Position numbers and translations under genes: made by a program. This document shows, piece by piece, positions 27,984 to 37,752 of a stretch of DNA of 64,000 nucleotides. The stretch is taken from contig JADFNS010000002.1 of assembly GCA_022563255.1 (NCBI GenBank), positions 1 to 64,000 of the forward strand. Reading direction: 5' to 3'. The notes under the pieces were generated by a model that saw nothing but the letters and a program-made list of their open reading frames with translations, searched no databases and was not told the DNA's origin. The stretch is from Pseudomonadota bacterium. Its GTDB lineage: Bacteria; Pseudomonadota; Gammaproteobacteria; Steroidobacterales; Woeseiaceae. Numbering within the stretch: position 1 is the first letter of the stretch; each line of letters starts with the position of its first letter.

Positions 27984-27995
27984 ACCTGGCACCTT
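27978..27995 (+). repeat. 18-bp dispersed repeat, copy 2
   Basis: AAATAAACCTGGCACCTT, identical to the reverse strand at 14284-14301. It fills the gap between the convergent murU and lipB genes and supplies the murU stop. Unlike copy 1, no complementary arm lies beside it, so it is half of the hairpin. Confidence 0.6.
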
Positions 27996-28609
27996 CATGA
28001 GACGGACAGGCCCAGGTGCCGCAAGAAGTGCGGTAATAATTTTTCCGCAGCGTCCTCAAGCTGCAGATCGATACCCAGTCGTTGCAGGTCGGTCATTTGC
28101 AGGTCGGCGTAGCCGCAGGGATTGATTCGTGAGAACGGCTCCAGTTCGACCTCGACGTTGAGCGCCATGCCGTGAAAGCTGGCGCCACGTCGAATTCTGA
28201 GACCCACGCTCGCGAGTTTCTTGTCCTCGACATAGACGCCCGGTGCGTCCGGGCGGGCGATCGCCTCAATATCGTAGTCTGCGACGAAATCCACGATGCT
28301 TTGTTCCAGCGCGGTGACGAGTGTGCGGACACCCAGATTTGCGCGCTTGAGGTCGATCAAAGGATAGACCATCAGCTGGCCGGGTCCGTGGTAGGTGACC
28401 TGGCCGCCACGATCGATTTGCACGACCGGAATATCGCCCGGCGTGAGCAAGTGTTCTTCGTCGGCGTTGAGGCCCATCGTGAAGACCGGCGGATGTTCCG
28501 TGAACCAGAGTTCGTCGGGTGTTGTTTCGTCGCGCGTGTCGGTGAACGTCTGCATCTCGCGCCACAGCGGTACGTATTCCTGCAGGCCACGATTACGAAT
28601 TGTGATCAC
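27995..28609 (-). CDS. lipB: Octanoyl-[acyl carrier protein]:protein octanoyltransferase
   Basis: 204 residues beginning with GTG, in a GTGA overlap with the ybeD stop. LipB moves octanoate from ACP to lipoyl domains such as GcvH. The catalytic Lys is in KKLASVGLRIRRGASFHG and the Cys in RINPCGYADLQMT; GGQVTYHGPGQLMVYP is also present. The usual neighbour lipA is not downstream: murU converges here instead. Confidence 0.96.
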   Translation of the reverse strand: MITIRNRGLQEYVPLWREMQTFTDTRDETTPDELWFTEHPPVFTMGLNADEEHLLTPGDIPVVQIDRGGQVTYHGPGQLMVYPLIDLKRANLGVRTLVTALEQSIVDFVADYDIEAIARPDAPGVYVEDKKLASVGLRIRRGASFHGMALNVEVELEPFSRINPCGYADLQMTDLQRLGIDLQLEDAAEKLLPHFLRHLGLSVS

Positions 28610-28869
28610 AACGCCATCAGCACTTTTTCGTGCGCCGACACATCGCGGTAAATGTCGTCGAGTTGCTGCTGGCTGGTCGCAGTGATCGTCACTGTGATCG
28701 AGACATACTTGCCATTGCTACTTGAGGCGAATCGCACCGCATCATCTGCGACCGTACCAACGTGAGTTTCGATCAGCGAGCGCGCCGTGGCGTGAAACTC
28801 GGGAGTGTCCAGTCCCATCATCTTGATCGGAAAATCGCACGGAAACTTGATTGCCGATTCTTCAGCCAT
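28606..28869 (-). CDS. ybeD: YbeD/DUF493 family protein
   Basis: 87 residues. It is a small ferredoxin-like-fold protein of the YbeD family, with FPCDFPIKMMGL at the start, SSSNGKYVSITVTITATSQ in the middle and YRDVSAHEKVLMAL at the end. Function is unresolved, but it is conserved between dacA and lipB in gammaproteobacteria, as here, and may modulate lipoate transfer. The dacA stop is one base away upstream and lipB overlaps downstream. Confidence 0.93.
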   Translation of the reverse strand: MAEESAIKFPCDFPIKMMGLDTPEFHATARSLIETHVGTVADDAVRFASSSNGKYVSITVTITATSQQQLDDIYRDVSAHEKVLMAL

Positions 28870-28870
28870 G

Positions 28871-30013
28871 TCATTCGAACCAGAGAGTCACGCTGTCTGC
28901 GACGCGCTGCCAGAACGAGCCAACCGGATTGTCGACCAGCGCACGCAGTGGCGTCCTGAGCAATTCCTCGCCATCCAGGTGTACGCTCAGCTCCGCGAGG
29001 GGCTGTCCGGCTGCTACCGGGGCAACGATCATAGCCGGGATGTCGAGCCGGGACTCGAGATCGTCGTATGAGCCGCGAGGCATCGTGATGTAGAGGTCTT
29101 CGAGTACGCCCAGCCGCGAAAACTCGTTAGCCGACTTCCAGATCCGTGCGGTGGATATCCGCTCGCCGGCCTTGAACAGCAAACGCGTCTCAAAGAAACG
29201 AAATCCGTAGTTGATAAGGGCCTGGCTGCCATCCGAGCGGGCCTTGTTGCTGGCAGTGCCCAGCACGACGGAAATGACGCGCATGTTGTCGCGTTTGGCG
29301 GACGCGACCAGGCAATAGCCCGCATCTTCGGTGTGGCCGGTTTTCAGACCGTCTACCGAGTCGTCACGCCACAGCAGTGAATTGCGGTTGCTTTGTTTGA
29401 TATCGTTGTAAGTGAATTCCTTTATCGAATGCCAGGCGTAATAGTCGGGAAACTCCTCAATCAGCGCGCGCGTCAGCGTCGCAAGGTCGCGGGCGGTCGT
29501 GGTGTGGCCGTCCGCTGGCAGACCGGTCGCGTTTTGGAAATGACTGGCTGTCATGCCCAGCATTGCCGCGTGCTGGTTCATCATTTCTGCAAACACGCTC
29601 TCGTCGCCTGCAACATGCTCCGCCAGCGCGACGCTTGCGTCGTTGCCCGATTGCACGATCATGCCGAGTAGCAAGTCCTCGACGGACACGCGGGTTCCGA
29701 CTTCGATAAACATGCGCGACCCCGGGGTTCGCCAGGCTTTTTCGCTGATCGTGACTTCTTCCTGCAGCGTGATCTGTCCTTGTCGAAGCGCGCTGAAAAC
29801 CACATAAGTCGTCATGATTTTGGTCAGGCTCGCGGGCGCGAGCGGTGCGTCAGCGTTCAGGGCCGCGATTTCGTAGCCGGTCTTGCTGTCAACGACCAGG
29901 TAGCTCTTTGCGCCGACAATGGGCGCCGCCGGCGTCGGCATTGGGGCGCCGTAGGCGACGGACAGGACGGGCAGAATCAGGATCAGAATCGAGATGGATA
30001 AACGTTGCAGCAT
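28871..30013 (-). CDS. dacA: D-alanyl-D-alanine carboxypeptidase (PBP5/6 type)
   Basis: 380 residues from the ATG at 30013, which starts the signal peptide (MLQRLSISILILILPVLSVAYG). The penicillin-binding motifs are Ser62-x-x-Lys65 (APASLTKIM), SGN (IVQSGNDAS) and KTG (DGLKTGHTEDAG). A C-terminal beta domain ends in an amphipathic helix (VGSFWQRVADSVTLWF) that anchors it to the inner membrane. It trims the terminal D-Ala of peptidoglycan stems. It is co-transcribed after rlpA. Confidence 0.95.
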   Translation of the reverse strand: MLQRLSISILILILPVLSVAYGAPMPTPAAPIVGAKSYLVVDSKTGYEIAALNADAPLAPASLTKIMTTYVVFSALRQGQITLQEEVTISEKAWRTPGSRMFIEVGTRVSVEDLLLGMIVQSGNDASVALAEHVAGDESVFAEMMNQHAAMLGMTASHFQNATGLPADGHTTTARDLATLTRALIEEFPDYYAWHSIKEFTYNDIKQSNRNSLLWRDDSVDGLKTGHTEDAGYCLVASAKRDNMRVISVVLGTASNKARSDGSQALINYGFRFFETRLLFKAGERISTARIWKSANEFSRLGVLEDLYITMPRGSYDDLESRLDIPAMIVAPVAAGQPLAELSVHLDGEELLRTPLRALVDNPVGSFWQRVADSVTLWFE

Positions 30014-30038
30014 GTGGCCTCTGTTCGTGGGTACGCAA

Positions 30039-30860
30039 CTATTCGGTAATAAGGTAAGGGTCCATGATACCGATGTTTTCCAGCTCTTCGACAATTACGT
30101 CGTATTGAATGGCGTCGGCGACGGGTCCGATGCGGACGCGGTAGAGCGTCGGGTAAGTCGAGGCGTCTTTGCGAATAAACGCGCCATGGATGCCGGTCCG
30201 CGATATCAGGTTGAGTCGCCGCTCGGCATTTGCCCGGTTGCCAAACGCGCCGACCTGAACATAAATCCGGTTCGCAACGGGTAGTGGGGATGCCGTTCCG
30301 GGCGCTTCCGGCGGCGTGACCTGCCGCGCTGGCCGATCATTCCGAGGCGGTGCGAAATTGATCGCGGTCACCTCAACCAGGCTGGTGCCGTCACGGATCA
30401 TGTCGAGCTTCAGGGCCGCCACATAGGACAGATCGATGATTCGGTTACTCACAAAAGGCCCGCGATCATTCACGCGCACGACAACGGTCTTGTTATTGCG
30501 CAGGTTTCTGACGCGCACATAGGTCGGCAGCGGCAATGTCTTGTGCGCCGCTGTCATCGCGTACATGTCGTAGGTTTCGCGATTGGAGGTCAAACGGTCG
30601 TGGAATTTGCTGCCGTACCACGACGCGACGCCACGTTCGCGATAACCGGCACTGCTTTGCATGACCGTGTAGCGTTTTCCGCGGACTTCGTAAACAGGCC
30701 CATTGCCGTGTTTGCTGCGCGGCTCTGGCCGGGGTACGGCGTCGCCGGGCAGTTCCGGAATGCGGGAACTCCCGGGGCCATCGCGTTTACCATGACTGCC
30801 GCAAGCCACCAGGGTAGTGGCCACGCACAGCACGGCGATTCTTGCTGCGTTACGGTGCAT
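30039..30860 (-). CDS. rlpA: Septal ring lytic transglycosylase lipoprotein RlpA
   Basis: 273 residues. The lipobox is LVAC with lipidation Cys20, so Lgt would modify it. A double-psi beta-barrel (about 72-165) carries RGVASWYGSKFHDRLTSNRE and VRVNDRGPF. A SPOR domain (about 195-270, YVQVGAFGNRANAERRLN) binds denuded glycan at septa. In Pseudomonas RlpA is a lytic transglycosylase. The start overlaps the mltB end by 11 bases. Confidence 0.95.
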   Translation of the reverse strand: MHRNAARIAVLCVATTLVACGSHGKRDGPGSSRIPELPGDAVPRPEPRSKHGNGPVYEVRGKRYTVMQSSAGYRERGVASWYGSKFHDRLTSNRETYDMYAMTAAHKTLPLPTYVRVRNLRNNKTVVVRVNDRGPFVSNRIIDLSYVAALKLDMIRDGTSLVEVTAINFAPPRNDRPARQVTPPEAPGTASPLPVANRIYVQVGAFGNRANAERRLNLISRTGIHGAFIRKDASTYPTLYRVRIGPVADAIQYDVIVEELENIGIMDPYLITE

Positions 30861-31860
30861 CGACGGCGATCCGGGACGAAATTTGCCGACCCAATTGATG
30901 CACGGCGAGGGCGTACATCACGTTGCGGTTGTACTTTGTGATGACAAAAAAGTTGTGAAAACCAACCCAGTGCTCGATGCCGTCGACGTTTTCGTAGGTC
31001 AATAACTGTCCCCGGCTGTCAGCGGGCAGGTCCGTCGCGAACAAAACGCCTTTTTTGCTCAGCGACGTGATCGTATCTGCAGGCTTTAACGTATTTCCGG
31101 GCTTGGGCTTGCGGCCTCGCCACGAACTTCCCAGCACGGCTTGTGCCGTCACTTCCTCACCGCTTTTCCAGCCGTGCGCCAGGAAATAATTCGCAATGCT
31201 GCCGGCCGCGTCCGCCCAGTCGTTCCAGATATCCCGCTTGCCGTCACCGCTTGCGTCAACGGCGTAAGCGCGAAAGCTGGACGGCATAAATTGCGGCCGA
31301 CCCATGGCGCCCGCATACGAGCCTGTCGGGACCATTGGATCGACCTCTTCCTCGCGGGTGAGTATCAGGAACTGTACGAGTTCGTTGCGAAAAAATTTGG
31401 AACGCGGTGGGTACGCGAACGCCAACGTGGCCAGGGCATCGATAACCCGGTCGTCGCCGGTGATGCGTCCAAAGTAGGTTTCGACTCCGATAATGCCGAC
31501 CAGCACCTCGATCGGGACTCCGGTCTCAAGCGCGATGCGTTCGAGCATGTCCTGGTTTTCGCGCCAAAATACGACGCCGGCTTCAATGCGCTCGGGCGTT
31601 ATGAAGATCTTGCGATATTCTCCCCAAGTCAGGGTTCGCTCGGCCGGAGTGGATATCTTCTTGATGATTTCCGCTTTGATTTCCGCGCCGGCGAGCACTT
31701 CGCGCAGCGCGGCGCGGTCGAACTGGTGCTCTTCGACCATGTTGTTAACAAAAGCGATGACATGCTCTTCTTCGAGATCGACGAAGACAGCCTTAATGTC
31801 TCCGACTGCCAGAACGGGTAATGCTGCAATCAGTAATGCGGTAACGCCAGGGAACTTCAT
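30850..31860 (-). CDS. mltB: Membrane-bound lytic murein transglycosylase B
   Basis: 336 residues. The ATG at 31860 overlaps the rodA stop by one base (TGATG) and starts a signal peptide (MKFPGVTALLIAALPVLAVG); there is no lipobox, so it is probably soluble in the periplasm like SltB forms. The catalytic Glu127 is in GIIGVETYFGRITG, with AMGRPQFMPSSFRAYAVD downstream. It cleaves glycan strands to 1,6-anhydro products, which AmgK-MurU recycling can draw on indirectly. Confidence 0.94.
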   Translation of the reverse strand: MKFPGVTALLIAALPVLAVGDIKAVFVDLEEEHVIAFVNNMVEEHQFDRAALREVLAGAEIKAEIIKKISTPAERTLTWGEYRKIFITPERIEAGVVFWRENQDMLERIALETGVPIEVLVGIIGVETYFGRITGDDRVIDALATLAFAYPPRSKFFRNELVQFLILTREEEVDPMVPTGSYAGAMGRPQFMPSSFRAYAVDASGDGKRDIWNDWADAAGSIANYFLAHGWKSGEEVTAQAVLGSSWRGRKPKPGNTLKPADTITSLSKKGVLFATDLPADSRGQLLTYENVDGIEHWVGFHNFFVITKYNRNVMYALAVHQLGRQISSRIAVDAP

Positions 31861-32999
31861 CAGTGGGGCAGCAACTTCCGATGTGAGTGAATGGACATCA
31901 GAATACCGAATCCGGCCATCAGCGTCACCATGGAAGTCCCGCCGAAACTCACGAGTGGCAGCGGCACGCCGACAACCGGCACGAGACCGGTCACCATGGC
32001 CGTATTGACGAAAACGTAGACGAAGAATGTCAGGCTGATGGTGCCCGCCAGCAGTCTTGAGTAGGTGTCGGGGGCCTGCGCTGCGATGTAGAGGCCACGA
32101 CCAATGACGAACATGTACAACGCGAGCAGTGTCAGCACGCCAAAGAGACCGAATTCCTCCCCAAGTACCGCAAAAATAAAGTCGGTGTGGCGTTCTGGCA
32201 GGAACTCCAGATGCGCCTGCGAGCCATTGGTCCAGCCTTTGCCGAACAAGCCGCCGGAACCGATGGCGATTTTCGACTGGATAATGTTGTAGCCGGCGCC
32301 GAGTGGATCGCTGTCGGGGTTGAGTAGCGTCAGCACGCGCTGTTTTTGATAATCCTTCATGAAGTTCCACAGGACGAGTGCGCCGGGAACGGCGAGCAAG
32401 CCAAGGCCGGCGATCAATCGAAATGACATGCCGGCCAGCACGACCACAATGACGCCAGACGCAGCGACCAGCACGGCCGTGCCGAGATCGGGCTGCCTGG
32501 CGATGAGAACTGTCGGCACGCTGATGAACGCCGCAATGATCAAAAGTTGTCCGACCCTGGGTGGAATTTGCCGGTCGTGCAAAAACCAGGCCGCCATCAT
32601 TGGAACGGCGAGCTTCATTACCTCGGAAGGTTGAAAGCGAATACCGATGTCCAGCCAGCGCCGGGCGCCCTGACCAACATCGCCTTTGGTCAGGACCAGC
32701 ATCAGCAGTATAAGTCCCGCCAGGTAGCCCCACGGCGTCCAGCGGCGCAGGAAATCGGGTGGCAGTTGCGCGACGATCAGCATGACAGCCAGCGCGACTC
32801 CCAGTCGAATCGCCTGATTGACCAACAGGCGGCTGTTTTCGCCGGCGGCGCTGTACAGGACAAACAAGCCAAAGCCGCAAATCAGTAGCAGGCCGCCGAG
32901 TAACGGGCCATCCACGTTGAGTCTGTGTCCGAGTTCGGAAAAACTCGACAGCGGCGCCGTGCCGGACGACAGAATGCGACGATCGTCACCTAATCGCAT
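31860..32999 (-). CDS. rodA: Rod shape-determining SEDS glycosyltransferase RodA
   Basis: 379 residues from the ATG at 32999, overlapping mrdA by 14 bases; ATGs farther upstream are possible. It is a polytopic SEDS protein that polymerises lipid II with PBP2 in the elongasome. Landmarks are FQPSEVMKLAVPM, RQPDLGTAVLV, the loop GAGYNIIQSKIAIGSGG and PERHTDFIFAVLGEEFG. Confidence 0.95.
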   Translation of the reverse strand: MRLGDDRRILSSGTAPLSSFSELGHRLNVDGPLLGGLLLICGFGLFVLYSAAGENSRLLVNQAIRLGVALAVMLIVAQLPPDFLRRWTPWGYLAGLILLMLVLTKGDVGQGARRWLDIGIRFQPSEVMKLAVPMMAAWFLHDRQIPPRVGQLLIIAAFISVPTVLIARQPDLGTAVLVAASGVIVVVLAGMSFRLIAGLGLLAVPGALVLWNFMKDYQKQRVLTLLNPDSDPLGAGYNIIQSKIAIGSGGLFGKGWTNGSQAHLEFLPERHTDFIFAVLGEEFGLFGVLTLLALYMFVIGRGLYIAAQAPDTYSRLLAGTISLTFFVYVFVNTAMVTGLVPVVGVPLPLVSFGGTSMVTLMAGFGILMSIHSHRKLLPH

Positions 33000-34893
33000 T
33001 GTCACCGTATCCAAGGTACGCATCCATAACCGCTTTCGCGATCGGTGCAGCCACACCACTGCCGCTTCTGCCGTTTTCCACGATAACGGCTACCGCGATG
33101 CGCGGGTTATCGAACGGTGCGAAGGCAATAAACAGTGCGTGATCACGCAGCCGTTCCGCAAGTGCGTCCTCGTCGTATTGAGCGTCCTGTGCAATGGAAA
33201 CAATCTGCGACGTGCCGCTCTTGCCGGCCATTTTGTAGGGCGCGCCGGTGCCAACAGCGCGTGCGGTGCCTCGCGGTCCCTGCATGACATCGTGCATCGC
33301 GTCCAGCACGTTCTGCCAATAAAAATCGTTGCTGATTTCGACATCGTCCAGCCGTTCGGGCTGTATCCACTCCCGAATACCGGTCAGTGGGTCTTCGATT
33401 GCAGCGACAAGGTGTGGCCGGTAACGGATTCCACGAGTCGCCAGTGTGCCAACCGCAGCGGCCAGTTGCAGCGGCGTCGCGAGCATAAATCCCTGTCCGA
33501 TGGAGGCGATGACGGTCTCGCCGTGATACCAGCGCTGGTCGTCGCGATTACTAAAGTTCTTGCGCTTCCACTCCCGGGACGGCACCAGTCCTGCCCCTTC
33601 GCCGCGAACGTCAAGCCCCGTCGCGCTGCCCAGCCCAAAACGCGTCAGGTAATCGTGCATGTTGTCGATCCCGAGCTTGATGCTCAGCTCATAAAAATAC
33701 ACATCGCAGGATTGTTCGATCGCATCGTGCAGGTCGACGGCGCCATGACCTTCCGGCTTCCAGTCTCTGTAACGATGTTCGTCATTGGGCAACCTGAAGT
33801 ACCCGATGCATACGGTCTTGCGCGTCAGGTTTGTGGCGCCGGTCTCCAGCGCAGCCAAAGACAGCATGGGCTTGATCGTCGAGCCCGGCGGATAGGTGCC
33901 GCTCACGGCGCGGTTAAACAGCGGGCGGTCGATGTTGTCCCGCAACGCTGCATATTGTGCCCTCGTCATGCCGACGGCAAACAGGTTCGGGTCGAATGAC
34001 GGCGTGCTGACCAACGCAAGAATCTCTCCATTCCACGGATCGAGCGCGACAATCGCGCCGCGCCTGCCGGCGAGCGCCGCAAATGCGACCTTCTGCAAAT
34101 CGAGATCCAAACTCAGGTAGATATTCGAACCCGGTCCGGGTACGCGATCCGCAGGCAGGGAATCGACCAATTCGCGGGTATCCGCTGGCACCTGCCGTCC
34201 GCGAGCGTTGGTAATGACGTGGCGGTAACCCGCGTCACCGTGCAAATCGGATTCATAGCTGTTTTCCACGCCGGTCTTTCCGGTGTGCGAAGTGCCCGCA
34301 TATCGAGCCGTGTCGAGGCGCTGTAAATCCGCGGTACTGATCGCGCCGACATAGCCCACCGCGTGCGCGAACAATTCGCCGTCCGGGTAGTGGCGCACAA
34401 GTCGCGGTTGAAAGTCGACGCCCGGGAAGCGTGGTCGCTGGATGGCGAAATTGGCGATTTCTTTGTCCGTCAGACGAAATCTCAGGGTGAGCGGCTTGAA
34501 TTGCTGACTGCTGCGGCTCAGCTCCGTCAATCGGGGTATATCGTCGAACTCTATCAGGTCGATTGCAGCCAGCCGATTCAGCGTATCTGCAATGTCTTCG
34601 ATCTGCTCTGGAATCAGCTCGAGTTGGTAGGCGGGCAGGTTTTCGGCGATAACCCGGCCGTTCCGATCGAAAACGAGACCGCGAATCGGAGGGACGGCCT
34701 CTATCCGTATACGGTTACCCTGCGACTTCTCGAAAAAAAGTTCGTGATCGAATACCTGCAATTGCACGAGGCGAGCCACGACGAATCCAAGCAACAGGGT
34801 TGCGCCGATCGATGTAAAAATTACTCTGCCGACGAACAGCCGCCGTTCCGATTGATGGTCCTTGATCGGTAACAGCAGGCTCAATTCAGGCAC
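32986..34893 (-). CDS. mrdA: Penicillin-binding protein 2
   Basis: 635 residues, class B PBP. A single N-terminal membrane helix (about 22-45) is followed by the pedestal and dimerisation domain and the transpeptidase domain. The active Ser is near 338 in PPGSTIKPML, the SxN-like motif is in EQSCDVYFYE, and KSGTSQ gives the KTG-type motif. It cross-links side-wall peptidoglycan with RodA. It overlaps mreD upstream by 8 bases and rodA downstream. Confidence 0.96.
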   Translation of the reverse strand: MPELSLLLPIKDHQSERRLFVGRVIFTSIGATLLLGFVVARLVQLQVFDHELFFEKSQGNRIRIEAVPPIRGLVFDRNGRVIAENLPAYQLELIPEQIEDIADTLNRLAAIDLIEFDDIPRLTELSRSSQQFKPLTLRFRLTDKEIANFAIQRPRFPGVDFQPRLVRHYPDGELFAHAVGYVGAISTADLQRLDTARYAGTSHTGKTGVENSYESDLHGDAGYRHVITNARGRQVPADTRELVDSLPADRVPGPGSNIYLSLDLDLQKVAFAALAGRRGAIVALDPWNGEILALVSTPSFDPNLFAVGMTRAQYAALRDNIDRPLFNRAVSGTYPPGSTIKPMLSLAALETGATNLTRKTVCIGYFRLPNDEHRYRDWKPEGHGAVDLHDAIEQSCDVYFYELSIKLGIDNMHDYLTRFGLGSATGLDVRGEGAGLVPSREWKRKNFSNRDDQRWYHGETVIASIGQGFMLATPLQLAAAVGTLATRGIRYRPHLVAAIEDPLTGIREWIQPERLDDVEISNDFYWQNVLDAMHDVMQGPRGTARAVGTGAPYKMAGKSGTSQIVSIAQDAQYDEDALAERLRDHALFIAFAPFDNPRIAVAVIVENGRSGSGVAAPIAKAVMDAYLGYGDNAIR

Positions 34894-35377
34894 CTACCCG
34901 AGTCCGGTAGCGCCAGCTCGAAAGATACAGGTACACGACGGGCCAAACGAGCGTACCAGTAATGACAGGCGCCCAGTAGACACTGGACGGCGCGCTGACG
35001 CCGGCGACGCCGTTGATCCAGAACAACAGGAATTGATACAGCGCGAGTACGGGGAAAATGCTTGCCGTCAGCTGCGGCAGAGGAAATACGCGGATAAGCA
35101 GGTGAAAACGCACGATGATGAACGCAACGATGCACAATGCGAGCGCATGTTGACCGAGCAGCGTGCCCTGGGTGACGTCGAGCATGATGCCGACAGTCCA
35201 GGCCGTGCCGACGCTCCACGTGCGCGGCAGCTGCATCGACCAGAAAATGACCAGCAATGCGAGCCAGTCCGGACGCATTGTTTCTGCAGCGCCAGGCAAT
35301 GGCATGATCATCAGCATCAAGCCGAAAATCAGCGATCCGATGACAGGCCAGCGATTGGCTGCGTGATCTCTATTCAT
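34886..35377 (-). CDS. mreD: Rod shape-determining protein MreD
   Basis: 163 residues with five predicted membrane helices. The ATG at 35377 overlaps mreC by 8 bases; an upstream in-frame start would extend farther into mreC without gain. MreD is a small inner-membrane partner of MreC in the Rod complex. Conserved family pieces are PDWLALLVIFW and GIMLDVTQGTLLGQHAL. Confidence 0.92.
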   Translation of the reverse strand: MNRDHAANRWPVIGSLIFGLMLMIMPLPGAAETMRPDWLALLVIFWSMQLPRTWSVGTAWTVGIMLDVTQGTLLGQHALALCIVAFIIVRFHLLIRVFPLPQLTASIFPVLALYQFLLFWINGVAGVSAPSSVYWAPVITGTLVWPVVYLYLSSWRYRTRVGA

Positions 35378-36242
35378 CGCCGACCCCCGGCGCGTTGCGC
35401 GTGCCGCCTGCAAAAATCAGCATGACTTCACGGACTTGCCCAAGAGATGCGGCTGGCGTTGCCGTGACTTCCGCGAACGGCTCTTGCGGGTTGCGCGTTA
35501 CGGAATTGACGACAGCGACCGGATATCCAGCCGGGAAGGCGCCGCCGAGGCCGGACGTCACCAGCAAGTCGCCGGCGCGAATATCAGCATTGTTTACGAC
35601 AAACGGCAGCTTCAGATTATCGATTTCCCCCGTACCCACAACGATGGTTCGCAAACCGTTGCGGTTAACCTCGACGGGCAACGCGTGGTCGGTGTCGCTG
35701 ATCAACATCGCCTGCGACGTCATGAGGCCAGCTTTGATCACCTGGCCGACGACGCCTTTGGCATCGACCAGGGCCTGCCCGTTGAAAACGCCGTCCCGGC
35801 TGCCGACGTTGATGATCAGACTGTGGTCGTAGGGATTCGCGTCCACAAACATAATTTCAGCCACGCGTACCTCATCGCGAACGCGTGCCCGCGCCTCGAG
35901 CAGCGCGCGCAAACGCACATTTTCCGCCTCGAGCGCCTGCAATTTTTGCAGTCGAACATGCGTTAGCAGACGTTCTGCGTTGAGGTGGTCCAGCTCGGTT
36001 TCGAGTTCATTTCTGGTCGTCGTTAAATCGCCGAACCAGTTCCAGAAGCTGATCGGAGCGTCGACGACGACGCGCAAGGGATACACTGCGGCGCCGATGC
36101 TTTTTCGGACCGTATTGAGATGATTGTCGCGGTTGTCGAAATACATCAGCGCAATACTGATGGCGATCAGAGCGAGAACCCGGAGGCCCAGCGCCGGGAT
36201 GCGGCCTGGATTGCGACGATTAGTTTCCCGGAAAGAGAGCAT
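35370..36242 (-). CDS. mreC: Rod shape-determining protein MreC
   Basis: 290 residues. A membrane helix (about 20-40) is followed by a coiled coil (about 70-115, rich in leucine and glutamate) and a periplasmic beta domain. MreC activates PBP2-RodA. Family pieces include VGSRDGVFNGQALVDAKGVVGQV and DLLVTSGLGGAFPAGYPVA. It starts 24 bases after mreB. Confidence 0.95.
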   Translation of the reverse strand: MLSFRETNRRNPGRIPALGLRVLALIAISIALMYFDNRDNHLNTVRKSIGAAVYPLRVVVDAPISFWNWFGDLTTTRNELETELDHLNAERLLTHVRLQKLQALEAENVRLRALLEARARVRDEVRVAEIMFVDANPYDHSLIINVGSRDGVFNGQALVDAKGVVGQVIKAGLMTSQAMLISDTDHALPVEVNRNGLRTIVVGTGEIDNLKLPFVVNNADIRAGDLLVTSGLGGAFPAGYPVAVVNSVTRNPQEPFAEVTATPAASLGQVREVMLIFAGGTRNAPGVGDE

Positions 36243-36266
36243 CGAAATCTGAGTCCGGGACCCGAA

Positions 36267-37340
<1,074 letters not shown>

Positions 37341-37357
37341 CTAATCTAACAATGCGC

Positions 37358-37386
37358 AGGACATTCCACAAGACGGCGTGTATTAT
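37358..37386 (+). promoter_or_regulatory. Possible promoter for gatCAB
   Basis: AGGACA (37358-37363) and TATTAT (37381-37386) with a 17-base spacer, about 80 bases before the gatC start, in the divergent gap with mreB. Matches are moderate. Confidence 0.35.
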
Positions 37387-37464
37387 TGCGTCCCCGCAGA
37401 CAACGCTGAGTTCGCGCTGCACGGGCGGCGAATTTGGCAAGCACAGAAACCACGGAATTCTCGC

Positions 37465-37752
37465 GTGTCACTCGACAAAAAACAGATCGAACACATCGCG
37501 CTGCTGGCGAGGCTGAAACTCAGCGATGAGGAATACGCTGAGAGCGTCGAAAAGCTCTCCAAAATCGTCGATTTCGTCGCCCAGTTGTCGCAGGCGGACA
37601 CCACGGGTGTCGTGCCAATGGCGCATCCTTTTGATGCGGCCCAGCGGCTGCGCCCGGACGTCGTTACAGAGACCGTTGAGCGTGATCGCTACCAGGAAAA
37701 TGCTGCAGCGGTCTCCGACGGGCTGTATCTCGTGCCCAAAGTTCTCGATTGA
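37465..37752 (+). CDS. gatC: Asp/Glu-tRNA amidotransferase subunit C
   Basis: 95 residues from a GTG giving [19 protein letters not shown], the standard GatC start; a longer frame has no family match before it. GatC stabilises the GatA-GatB complex that amidates Glu-tRNA(Gln) or Asp-tRNA(Asn). gatA begins on the last base of its stop codon. Confidence 0.95.
   Translation: MSLDKKQIEHIALLARLKLSDEEYAESVEKLSKIVDFVAQLSQADTTGVVPMAHPFDAAQRLRPDVVTETVERDRYQENAAAVSDGLYLVPKVLD

Noticed and set aside
31861-32880. The mltB frame stays open for 340 codons upstream through rodA, suggesting a giant fusion
   Set aside because: The upstream part is an alternate frame of rodA with arginine-rich, non-protein-like sequence. 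The ATG at 31860 starts a good signal peptide.
32818-33999. A 393-codon plus-strand open frame opposite rodA and mrdA
   Set aside because: It is antisense to mrdA, which has complete penicillin-binding motifs, and no domain is recognisable.
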